Shown piece after piece: positions 32,623 to 43,512 of a stretch of 64,000 bases of DNA. Numbering within the stretch: the first letter of the stretch is position 1; each line of letters begins with the position of its first letter. The stretch is from Armillaria gallica (lineage: Eukaryota > Basidiomycota > Agaricomycetes > Agaricales > Physalacriaceae), in assembly GCA_037576215.1 (NCBI GenBank), contig JBANDB010000001.1, forward strand, positions 2,604,001-2,668,000. Reading direction: 5' to 3'. The position numbers were made by a program, and so were the translations under genes. The notes beneath the pieces were generated by a model, which saw only the letters and a program-made list of their open reading frames with translations, made no database searches and had not been told where the DNA came from.

Positions 32623-34929
32623 TCAGGCCAAGATCTTCTTCTTAGTTAGCAATCCCGCAAAAACAGTAGCTAAAGCGAACAGGAACCATTTTGTGAAGGA
32701 TCGGCCTTCTGTCGGTGCCGGCGGACCTGTTGGTCGTGCGGGTAACGTAGGGAACAGCCAACTCAAGGCTTTCAGCTTCTTGTCCTGTTGGAGTAAATGG
32801 GTATTAGTCATGAACAAAGCAGTAGCAAAGAACACACGGTGTAAGGAGGATAGCGAGACGATAAAATCTTGTCCAGCCTACGAAATCAAAGAGATCAGAC
32901 AACTAATAGTCTCCAAACGGAAGATCGTACCATCCAGGAGGGTCTAGGGACGCGCGCGTGTGCGTGAATGTGTCAAAGCCAAACTAGCGCGCAACGTGGT
33001 TTTAGGAGGCTTGATACAGAAGCAGCAACTTCCTTACCTTGCCGTTGTGGTGTCCACCTGGAGGGTGAGAAGGGTTAGAGCAGCGGACAGAGCAGTGACG
33101 TGAAAGCACATACTGCCACTAGGACCAATTCCGCCAAAAGGTAGGCCCTCCGCTGGAGATAAACCAATAATCAATTAACAGAAAGAATGTACAAGAATGA
33201 CGGTAGGAACCTGCAACATGAGTCATCGTTTCATTCATACAAACGGCCCCACTTTGAGTGCTGTTAATAACTAGATGCGTAGTCAGTAAACAATCGTTAT
33301 AGCCGAAGGTTTCCCCAGCTCTTGGTCTTGATTTCGCTATCCTGACTGAACACGTAGAGAGCCAAGGGATGGTCGCTAGACGTAACAATGAGAATACGAC
33401 CGGTAAAATGCATCCACGGTACTTACTGGGCATTGACAAACTTGATAGCCTCATCAATGTTGTCAACGGGTACGATCGGCAGGATAGGGCCGAATAATTC
33501 TCTGCGCAAAGTATCAATGACGGGCGAAGAAGAGGTATTACAAGGCACTTACTCGGACATGAGAGGATCGTCGAATGAAACATCCCTCACAACCGTTGGC
33601 TGAATATACTGTGTGGCTTCATCGAGTTTACCGCCGAAGGCAATGGTTCCTTTCGTCGATTTTAACAAGTTGGAGAGTCGGTTGTATGCCTGTGGCGAGA
33701 CAAGTCTGCCGATGGAGTTTGCTTCAGCCTCGGGAGTAGGATAGAATGAATCGTTGCTGGTTGAGTGAAGTCAGTTCATGCAAAGTTCATTTGACAAATG
33801 AGTGGCACACACGTAGCTTTAAGTGCTTCGATAAACTTGTCTTGGAAGTCTTTTGGAACCAGGATGTAGTCGGGCGCAACACAGCTCTGGCCGGCATTCA
33901 CAATCTTGCCCCAGAAGAGACGGCGTGTAGTCATTGGAAGGTCGCATTTTGGGTCAATAAACGCGGGCGATTTACCACCAAGCTGTTGGGAATAAGTTGT
34001 CAAAACACGGCTCAGATTTTTTTGCTTGCCTCAAGGGTGACGGGAGTCAAAGTTTTACTTGCAGCGGAAGCGACGATACGTCCAACACGCCCACTGCCGG
34101 TGAACAATACTGGCTCCGTTGTCAGTACGGATTGTCTCTGACGGAAAGAATAAACGTACTGTGACCCCATGGGTGTTCCAAGAGCTATGAAGTTACTCAT
34201 CAGGCCAAAAACGGTCCGCAACCATAGTTATGTACCTTGCTTGTCTCCGCAACTCCACCATTGACGATACGGATGACCGAGGGTCGACATATTTGGGGAA
34301 TAGCTCCGCCAACAAAGAAGATGTGGCCGGGGTCTGTTCGGAGGGTTTGATCACGATGGTATTGCCAGCAGCAATTGCAGACGCCTGTAATCAGCGTGAA
34401 TGGGCTGAGCGGTAACAAGCAGAAGACGTACTATAGGTCCAAAAGACATGAAGACGGGGTAATTGAAAGGACTGATGATGAGCACAACGCCCTTTCCCTG
34501 CTTGTAGATGACCCGTCGCATGGGCGTGTAGTTCATAGAGAATGCGGGTTTCTCTGGCTTGGCCCATTTCTCGACGTTCGAGTAAGCATCCTTAATTTCA
34601 GATATCGATGGCCCAATCTCAGTACTAGTTAGAAGGTCAGTGATGTTCAAACTTTCGAACCGTACGCACAATGAAACCTCTATCTTTGGCTTGCCCAGGT
34701 CTGCCATCATCGCATCCTCGAATCTGGCGATATTGTCCTTCAAGAGGTACCCGAGCTGGAGCAGGATGTATTTTCGGTATGCTATCGGCTGGACCTTTCC
34801 TGACTTGAAGGTATTCGATAAGTCTGCATGGATCTACATGACACGGTCAGCGGCAATGATCATGACAGCGGTGGGAAATCTGTTTGCCTTGTCGATCTCG
34901 TCAACGGGAGTATAGTTGAGTTTCGACAT
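32623..34929 (-). CDS. Class-3 (fatty) aldehyde dehydrogenase, tail-anchored
   Basis: Oxidises aldehydes, probably medium or long-chain, to acids with NAD(P)+. About eleven exons. Motifs in order: IHADLSNTFKSGKVQPIAYR; KGVVLIISPFNYPVFMSFGP (Rossmann entry); FTGSGRVGRIVASAA (coenzyme loop); TLE|LGGKSPAFI with the general base Glu at the exon end; NAGQSCVAPDYILV with the catalytic Cys; ELFGPILPIVPVDNIDEAI; and LPFGGIGPSG. The C-terminus SFTKWFLFALATVFAGLLTK is a single hydrophobic anchor as in ER/peroxisomal FALDH. Two introns fit only as GC-AG: 34834-34887 (AAG then GCAAAC) and 33983-34029 (GAG then GCAAGC). The ATG at 34929 gives MSKLNYTPVDEIDK, spliced straight into IHADL. Reads as intact. 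Confidence 0.92.
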
Positions 34930-35243
34930 TGGGAGTGGTGGGAAACAAAGATGGTGAGCGTTGATGATTTTATACAGGTCTCATCAAAGTCTCGCATCAG
35001 CCCGAGGCACATTGCTTACAATGCCGGAACCATTATACCCAAAAACATATCGGTCGTCCGGCTTCCTTATCGGCCAGCCGTGCTCAATCTACGCTTTCTT
35101 TACCGCAGAGCCGCATTTCCGACTCTAATTTTGAGAGTGTAGACCTAGATGATTCTATTTCTCAATTCCTGTTGCCGTGCCTAAATGATGACTGGGCTTA
35201 CGTGAATTCGTAGTTAGCTATTATCAATCCCGGCAAGGACGGC

Positions 35244-35774
35244 GAGTGATTCGATATCGAGCGAATTCGTCAATGGTTGATCACCGGCACCATCGACGCA
35301 GATCATAATTTATTTCGAATGAAATTACATATACACACTATCCAATCTCTACAGTAGTCCCAAGTGTTGTGATATTCCAGTGATACGGCATGCCTCGGCA
35401 TGCTTAGTAAGGCAGAATCCGGAGGAAATGGGTAGAAAGAGAATATATTAGGAAGTAAATAGTATAAATACAGCGCACAGGCAGAGAAAGCTCCTCGTGA
35501 GTTTGTCTATCTAGTGACTAACAGCCTAACAGCTGGAGAGCATGACATTCAAATCACAATACCAAGGATGTTGATGTCCACCATTCAAGAACTTCTTCCC
35601 TTGTCCTGAATCTGCCGCCGATCCAAGAGTAACCTGCAAAGCGGACTTCTCGTCGACAACAGATCCGGAATCCGAATCGTCTTGATCATCGTCCTCCAAT
35701 TGTTCTTCCATGACCATTCCCTCTTCATGAAGTATGAGCGATGTCTTCACTTCCCGGGAGCCAGTTTTAGACAC
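35244..35774 (-). pseudogene. Duplicated 3' end of Vps39-like gene (copy A)
   Basis: The 82-codon frame contains VVDEKSALQVTL, FLNGGHQHPW and LEDDDQDDSDSG. These match the last exon of the Vps39-like gene at 46945-47160 (VVDEKSALQVTLEPAADSGQ, EDDDQDDLDSG). The similarity continues into shared downstream sequence: GATTCGATATCGAGCGAATT occurs at about 35249 and 46861. Copy A has about 210 bp (35352-35561) absent from copy B, and lacks all upstream exons. It is therefore a non-functional segmental duplicate in the same orientation, about 11.6 kb from its source. Confidence 0.85.
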
Positions 35775-36177
35775 AATATCGTAGTTACAGCCTACATACT
35801 ATTTTGACTTGATTCGATGTCAGTTCGAATTCAGACCACCTTGTTAGGTGTTAGAAGTTCCGCCCAGTGTAAACTTCCTAGATGGAAGTAAGTAGTAGAC
35901 ACATAAAATACAAGATTTCCTTCACGCAGTACTTTCGTGGCGCACAGATGAAGATCCAGTCTAATGGGAACCCTAACACGTTTGTAAGTCGTAAAAGAAG
36001 AATATTTCAATGCTCAGTAAAGATTTGGTGTTTACAACTGGTATTACATAAACAATACCCTTCATGTATTTTGAAAAGATCTGTATAAAGTAGCTAGGCC
36101 GTTGAGGCAGCTGGATACAGCAGGTAAGAAGGGCTGGCATCGGAGAAATGAAGAAATGAAGCTTACGCAAAGAGTAT

Positions 36178-38607
36178 TTATTTGTGGGACTTATTCAGAC
36201 GTTGCTGAATGACCGGAATGACCAATGAAGCCCACGATTCATCCGGATCCGGGAGCTGCGGTGGGTCTTCACTGACTAGCGCTGCACCGCGAGACATTTT
36301 GAGTATCTGTGAAATACTTCTGAGGTCCAATGGCTTCAAGGACACGAAGATTTTAAAACAGCAGATGTCTACATCTTGGCCTTCGGGAACATCGAACGCG
36401 ATTGGTCTCGTGGCGGTGTTGCCAAAACCAAAAGTGAGCGTTGATCTCGCGGAAATGCAGGGGTCGACATTCTGTTTTCCCATATTATCAGCCAGGCTCG
36501 GTTTTGAATGGAACCAGTTTTCTAGACGGCATCCAAATCAGGTCAACAGATAGCTAGAGGATAAAATAGAGTGGACATACCTATATCGAGCGTGGACGCA
36601 TCGAAGTAAAAGAGACAAGCGTAGAGGTCGACGTCGCCATTGTTCTTGAGAGTAAGCCCATAACGGGGCCTCTTCTCTGATGGAAGAGACATGTCTACGT
36701 CAATCCTAACAAGTTTTCCGTTGTCAAATCGAAGAGCATCCTCGCTGCCGACGATAGGTTGTAGAGGCTTCCTAGGCGTTGGACGTTGAAGTTCATGCAT
36801 CGTGACGGCGGCGTCGAAAATGTCTATGGTATACGGACTTCGAACAGTAAGGTGATAGGTAAAGTTGGCATAGTGATTGATGATTCGTTGGGTTTGGGCG
36901 ATGTCGTGGACGGTAGAGTTAACAGCAGAAATTCGAGGTGATTCCATCGATCTGAAAAGCCCGTTGTCTTTCATCGGCTCGAAGGAAGCTTCATCACCGT
37001 TGAAATAGCTATTTCTTCCCCCTCGGTCAAATAAGACAATGTCTCCTTCGACTTCTAGGCACAGATCCGCCTCCTGCCGGTTATTGGTACGAGCAACAGG
37101 TACTGTCAGCTGCGTTGGATTTTCGCTGATGACCTTTTCCAGAAAACTTGAAAGCAAGTCGTCGCAATAAATCAATAGGCTTCGGCGAGAGGTTTTCACC
37201 AGTCGCGCATACCAGATGTTCGGAATATCCTTGTGCGTGACGAAGAATTCGAAGCATGAGGCCAGAGGTGAGAGGTGCATTCCGTCTCCACTTCCTTCAC
37301 GACCGCAGTACCCAGCGATTCAGATTCGGGTAAATCTGTGCGATATAGCTGATAGATTGAACCCTTGGTGATGCCAAGGGCTTGCCCAGCTTCGAGGATA
37401 AGATACGGCTGCTCGTCTTCACGACGGCAGAGGATCATAGAGGCATTAACAGGTTCTTGCGAGGGGTAAAATAGACGTTGGTGGATATTATTTCCATCCA
37501 ATTGAGGTGACTGGCTAACAAATCAAGGTGTTCAGCTCAGAACGGCGCCGACAAGACCAGCAACACTCACTATGATGGCATTTTATCGAACCGAAGCATC
37601 AGAGACCTATATGTTAGGTATGCCCCTGGTGTTTCTCTTACGGCCTGCAGCAGTGCACGAGTGAAAATTCCCTTCTTTTGTGTCTCCCACGCCTTTTGAT
37701 TGCGACCGCATGCCGCCAGGAGGATATGCGAGTCCCAGAGAGAACCCGAAAAGTTTGTAGTGTTTGTAGATTGGCTGGATTTGCGAGATCTGCTGGTTCG
37801 ACCGGAGTAGATGGAAGAATCACATTCCGCGGAGATTGTTATCTCCTCATCGCCAATTTCCCGTGCTTTTGCGTCAGGCCCAGGCCTGACTATGGCTCCC
37901 CGGTCGATGCCAGCGGAATGACAGCAGTCAAGGATCAACACCTAATAAATGTATTAACGACCCAAGTCTGTGCGCATTACAAGGCCTCACGAAACGTACG
38001 ATATTGTTCCCTTTGGCGGCCGACAAATCCAGAAGAAGGCGGCTAATCGTCCGGTCAGGGATTCCTTCTACTGTCTTTTCTTTAACAGAGTTTCGAAACG
38101 TCATATCGACGGGACATAACATCTCGATATTGTTGTCAAAAGCGTGCCAGTCTTCCCACTGAGCTGGCTTCTTAGCCACGGCCCCGTGTCCGGCATAGTA
38201 TATAATGATTATGGCCTTGCCTCGAACGATGTCTTTGCGGGCTTCGAGCTTCCTAAAGGCGCCAATGATTCGAGACCTCGTGGCCTTCTCATCACGTAGA
38301 CTGATTATATTGTCTTTTGGCGCCCCCAGGTCTGTACTGACGTAGTGTTCGAATTCGTTGGCGTCGGCGACGGCGCCTTCCAGCTGATACTCGTCACGTT
38401 CGTATTTGTCAATCCCGATGATTAGTGCAAATATATTGCTGGCCGCCCTGCATCGTGAACAAGATAAACAACTGGAGTTCGTGACTTGAAAGCTCAATGG
38501 CTTACTTTGCAGCCTCCTTTCCCTTCAGAGACCGTCATTGAAGTTGGTACGGTGCATGGAAGAGAGTGGACGTACGCGGGATCCCATTCCTGCTTTGTGT
38601 CCATCAT
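36178..38607 (-). CDS. Caspase-like (peptidase C14) protein
   Basis: A cysteine-protease-fold protein of about 700 residues. The C14 domain is N-terminal: FALIIGIDKYERDEYQLEGA, IIIYYAGHGAVAKKPAQW with the catalytic His, and VLILDCCHSAGIDRGAI with the catalytic Cys, plus WDSHILLAACGRNQKAWE and GIFTRALLQAV. The remainder (from about residue 260) is an unrecognised C-terminal region with QSPQLDGNNIHQRLFYPSQE, RIINHYANFTYHLTV and a last exon ending LVIPVIQQRLNKSHK. Such genes in fungi are candidates for cell-death or quality-control roles; nothing here fixes the substrate. Most introns are clean GT-AG. The start is uncertain: 38607 begins MMDTKQEWDPAY, but its phase into the conserved exon needs a further small intron. 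A possible one-base shift lies near 37280. Confidence 0.8.
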
Positions 38608-39929
38608 GAGTGGGAGTCGCGCTGGGTTTCGAATGCTGCAGTGCCAAGCAAGTCAGTCATACCCCAGAATTTCTGGAGGTCCGCCTGGCTTACGTTGCCT
38701 TTGCTCGACGGGGTAGTAGACAATTTAATCTACAATAAACTTATTAACGGATAAGACTCAAAAAATGAAGAAGGCCTGCTGGGGTCAGAGTCATCGATGG
38801 TAGGCTATACACTGCGATGTTTTCAAGATCTATTGGCAGGATAATTAGAATTGAACATGATCAACAATCATAGAAGCGCGGTCGGGACACGGTACCGCTT
38901 TACCGACGGCGCTCCAGAGTTGATCAAGATCAGTACTATTCTCCAGCCAATGATCGGAATAGAGAGTTGCTGATAGACGACGATCATGACACTTGACGAC
39001 CCAGGGCGACCTCCCTATTGACAATCACCTTGTCGGCTCCATGGGATTTCCGAGCGGGTGTGTTCTGCATACTTGAAATTCTGTAGCGAGGGTCAGCTAT
39101 GTTGCAAGGTCCGGAGATGTGCTTACGAGGGAATTGTAAGATTGATAAGAGAGGCTGAAACGGTCTGTAGAGTTTCGGACAGACTAGTCGATGTACCCGT
39201 ACGCCTTCAGTTCGCCTGGAAGGGTTGAAGTGTATTGTTAGATGATAGAAGTGACTAGTGGATACATCGCTACGAAGTCATATGGGACCCGTTTTATAGA
39301 CGGAAGCGTATGATATGCAATCGCCACGAAATCATTTGGGCGCTTGCACTACCGCGTGTGTTTATCATCGAGTACTATTGCAGTCGCTATCAGTGCGGTT
39401 TTGATCAAAACCTGGGTGGTACAAAGCAGCTGATTAAGTGGCGTTTGAGTTACGGCCATAAATAGTAGCTCATATGCACTATCTTCAGCGCCTAAAAAGA
39501 ATTGAGTATCTGGATGGCAGGTTCAATGATTATGAAGGCGTAACGTCCCCTCCGCAAGCACCGGAGGGATACCAACCTTCATCGTGGAACGTCTGCTCCC
39601 AGTCTAGAAGTCCAATAGGAAATTCCATCATCTGGAAGTGGTAGTCACGGACATGACTAGAGGTTACATACAGTCAACCTGCAATGCGAAAGCATCATTT
39701 GAATGGGAGCACGTTCTCCGAGTCAGATGATTGGAATCGAATAGAAAGCAGAAGGCAAATAAGGCTAGACCAGAATAACGTGGTTGCCGTCGAGCCACTG
39801 ACAACTGTTGCTTGAATTTCTCCGACGTAAAGGCTTCGTTAAACTATGGTGGGATAGCTGCCACGCATCAGCGATATCGCTAGCCCTTGAGCGCTAAATT
39901 TGAAGCGCTTAAAATCACATAGATAAAAG
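38608..39929. other. Intergenic, no gene recognised
   Basis: About 1.3 kb without a coding frame of note. It lies upstream of the intact caspase-like gene and downstream of the decayed copy. Fragments near 38920-39200 have an exon-intron feel on the minus strand, but I could not align them to either caspase copy with confidence. Confidence 0.4.
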
Positions 39930-41640
39930 TAAAATGTCTAGAACCTTCCAGATGCCAAGAAACAAGTTCTGCCCCAGAATTACTCGAGTTCATCTTCGAG
40001 GAGTACCGTGCATTCTGGATCACATCAAACGTCAGCTAATATCAAGGATTAAAATATATGCATACCTATTTCTAGAGGCGTCGAAGTCAAACAAACTAGG
40101 ATGCCAATTCAATCTCGATAGTGGCGAAGTTGGACATGGGAAGGAGGTTTGTCATTGTACGGTGAGAGATAAAATGCGTAGTGATCAACGATGCGTCGAA
40201 TGCTGGTGAACCGTCGATACTAGAGACGTAGGAGAGTTGCAGGGAAAAGCCAACACATGACTTGGAGAGACTATTGCTTCTGCTGCCCGCTCAAAGCAGA
40301 GTCTCTCCTTCCAACACAAAGGTCTGCTTGGTCTGGTTGTTTGGTAGCGTAGACGGTAATCGTGAATTCTGCTTCGTTTATCCAGGTTAATAAACTTTTT
40401 GGGTGGTGAAGTATGAGCAAGCAGATCTCAGAAACTTCTATGTACCAGACGTGGCAATTTTCGTACTTTGTGAAGAGGGGGGGGGTCTGATGGAGTAAGG
40501 TAGGACACGAATTTCCCTACTCATCTACAACTGCAGCTGAGAGTGAATGCGAGTCGAAGACAAGGTCTGTTACATATATCCCGAAAGTAGAACCTTTCAT
40601 GATACGGACCCTGCATCATACAATATGAAGTGCGATTGCCGGTCTTCACGGCGACATAAAATTCTAGAGCTATCAGCGAACTCGACGGAGGATTCGAACA
40701 GAAACCGATGCAAGTGTTTTCCTTCGAGATATGGTGTTTGACTAACATTTCAGGTTCAGCTTGTAGTGGCGTCAAGATTGGACCAGCACTCACAATGGTG
40801 GCACAACAAGGTGATGCATCGATGATTTGTACGTCAGTCTCCGTGAAGGCATTCTTCTCATGACCTTCAGCAATGCGCGAGTAAAAATACCCTGCCCATC
40901 TTCCTCCCACGAAGATTGATGAAGGTGCACGCCGCCAATACAATATGTGAGTCCCACGACGAGCCTGAGAAGCCCGAAGTGACATTCAGTCCGCGAGACG
41001 CGTAAGATGAAATCGTAGAGTCGTAATTCGGAGATATTTGTGGGGGATGAAGAACTCGACGCGATCTCAGTCGTGCGCCAGGACGCTCCATATCCTGATT
41101 AATACCTACAGCGTGACAACAATCAAGTATGAACGTCTGAAACGGCATCGATATCGCGCATATGATATATACAGTGCGACGTACACTATTACCACCCTTG
41201 GCTTCTGACAGTTGCAGGAGAAGTTCGCTAATTGCTCGATCTGGAATTCTTTCTACGGCGTTGTTATCTTCATCGAGGAGGTCCATATCGGCGAGACACA
41301 GCATCTCGATTGGTTATCAGAGGTTTCCCAATCGGTCCATTCGTCTGGCGAACCTCCCCATGCCCAGCAAAGTAAATCATGATAGCCGACCTGCCGCAGG
41401 TAATGTTTGGATTTCGGATGAGACTTGTGAATCCGTCAATAATAGCCGATATTGTTGTGAATTACGAAGGCTGATGATATTTTCCTTCAGAGCTTGCAGG
41501 TCCTCACGGAGATATCCTTCGAATTTATGTCAATAGCGGGCCCCTTGTAAAAATTCGAAGCCTGAGAAGTTGTGTTCGTTGATACCCAAGACCAAGGCGA
41601 AAATAGCGTAGAGACGTCTCAACTAGTGCGTGCATCAAAA
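39930..41640 (-). pseudogene. Decayed second caspase-like copy
   Basis: A same-strand relative of the gene at 36178-38607. Matching pieces in order: EGYLREDLQALKENIISLR-like sequence near 41530-41450; IPDRAISELLLQLSEAKGGN (compare IPDRTISRLLLDLSAAKGNN); FILDCCHAVGIN (compare LDCCHSAGID); GFSGSSWDSHIVLAACTF (compare FSGSLWDSHILLAACG). At the far end RRIVDHYAFYLSPY and LFDFDASRNR match RIINHYANFTYHL and LFYFDASTLD. The active-site Cys motif survives, but the frame is broken several times and the His region is disrupted. It is a relic of a tandem duplication. Confidence 0.8.
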
Positions 41641-43512
41641 AGTTTCATCACGCTCTATGTTCTCGTTCGCAACGTCTTCTTCGGCAGTAATCATTGTCGC
41701 AGTCGCGGTAATCTGTTGGGATTCGGGAGTAAAATCCTGTCTATAAAATAGTCAGAGATAGAGGAAAGGGAGAAAATACCACACGTACATTTCTGGACCA
41801 CTATTGTCATCAAGAAGCAAGTTAATGGCCCTAAGTTTGGGCAGCAGAGGTAACCTCGCCAGCGTGCTTGAGGAATAGGGACCAATCTACAGCAGGGTCA
41901 ACATAAACACCATTCTTTATTAACGGAACTCACATCGTTTCTATCACCTCTAAGAATCTTCCAGCACCTAGACTAGTTGCTCGTTAACGGAGATGTCGCT
42001 GTTATTGGCAGCAGTGACAGCCTTCTCTCGACAAAGTAACAACGAGCATACATTTGAACTGATTGATGGAGATAGGATGAGGAGCATATAGAGAATACAA
42101 GATAAACGAGACTAGGATCTGCTAGGCAAGCTGTGGAGGTCGTTCATCAGATTATATGCAAGCGACCAATGACGTCCGATGAAGTGTTTGGGTCCAGCAA
42201 AGGTAACGACGCGTCGAGAGCTGGCTGAAATCTTTCCCTTATCGATTGTATACCGACTCGCCGAATCCGTCTCTAGAACGACGCGTCAGGGAAGAATCGG
42301 AAGATCTCGTACCATCGGGTACACTGCGAGTCATCGGGCATGGCAGAGGGAGGTATACCGTATTCTGGATGGACTGCTCGAGGATTTGGGTCATCCGAGG
42401 ACTGATTGTTCGTCGAGCTGGATGAGGCCGCAGTTGACGTCAAGACGTCGACCTCGCATGTCCCCCAGCGCATCCCCCTGCCACTACATTCTTACCACAC
42501 CCTCTAAAATGACCTTGCTTCATTCTCAAAGCATTTTCGCCCTCGTCGTCGTTCCAGTTGTCGTTGTCGTGGTTGGATTTGGGCTTCGAACACCGCTGTC
42601 CTGCGAGATGGTGGCCGTCATCGAGTCCCTCGATGGATTCTAAATTGTTGACGTCCCAGAAAAGCGTACCCAACAACGATGCGCGTATGGGGGTTGTGGG
42701 ATGTGTCGAGACGGGTATCAGATAGACGACAAAGATGTCGAGTAAGGGAGGAACGACGGACGGACGTCGTTGGTGAGAGCAGATCCCAAGTTTGGGTTGC
42801 GCGCCTACGATGCCGCATGCCGGCCATCATATATTTTCAAGCACCGCTCATACCCCCTCCGCCCCTCGATCAGAATCCAGACTCTACTGCTGTTTCCTTT
42901 TTACTAACACGCTTGCCACTGCGACCGTGACGACTATTAATACTACATACATTGAACGACTTTTCTTCGTACTGATCGTCGAGTCTTCTTTACGAGACTA
43001 GGTACCAGAGTCTCAGAGCGAACGATGGCAAATTGTCACTGCTCCTACTAGTAGGCTACTACACATGTGTCTCCAGATTCCGTCAAGAAGGGTGAAGGGA
43101 AGAATCTTCTACTACGAGAGAAGAAGGCTAGTGGTGCCGATCCATCATTACATATAAAATTTCAGTGGTCTGCCTGTATATCTCGTCGGGAGAGGGAGGG
43201 ATATTGCGGCAAGGAGGTTGCAAAAACTTTTTTTTAAATTACATCACGTCGAAAATATTTTAAGGCCATGCTTTAGACTGAATAGAAGGTTGTGGAAAGA
43301 AGTACCGCTGTACTCGCCTGGCATATTCTGGAATCCTGGGAGATGGGTCAATGTGTTGCATTGGGCCCGGGGGTCGAGTTCTCGAGTGCCCAAATGTGGG
43401 GTACCCAAGCTAACTACGGATCTACGAGATGTTGTAAGGCTAAATAGAAGGGAAAAGAAATTGTAGTTTACGAAGGTGGGTGGAAGACATTTACAACCGT
43501 AACGTAGTCGAG
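41641..43512. other. Intergenic, possible exon debris
   Basis: About 1.9 kb. Several medium open frames overlap at 42180-42680 on both strands. None has a recognisable motif, and low-complexity Ser/Thr/Asp/Asn runs explain most of their length. I see no RNA gene. The right end is the 3' flank of the HET-domain gene. Confidence 0.4.

Noticed and set aside
37928..38497. Start of the caspase-like protein at 38497
   Set aside because: The codon there is TTG and the preceding residues are intron-like; the conserved exon begins at about AASNIFALIIGIDKY.
42179..42676. Overlapping frames on both strands
   Set aside because: Low-complexity Ser/Thr/Asp/Asn content explains their length; no family and no exon partners.
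43220..43512. Extra 3' exon of the HET gene
   Set aside because: The HET frame ends cleanly at 43513; downstream frames have no donor/acceptor in phase.
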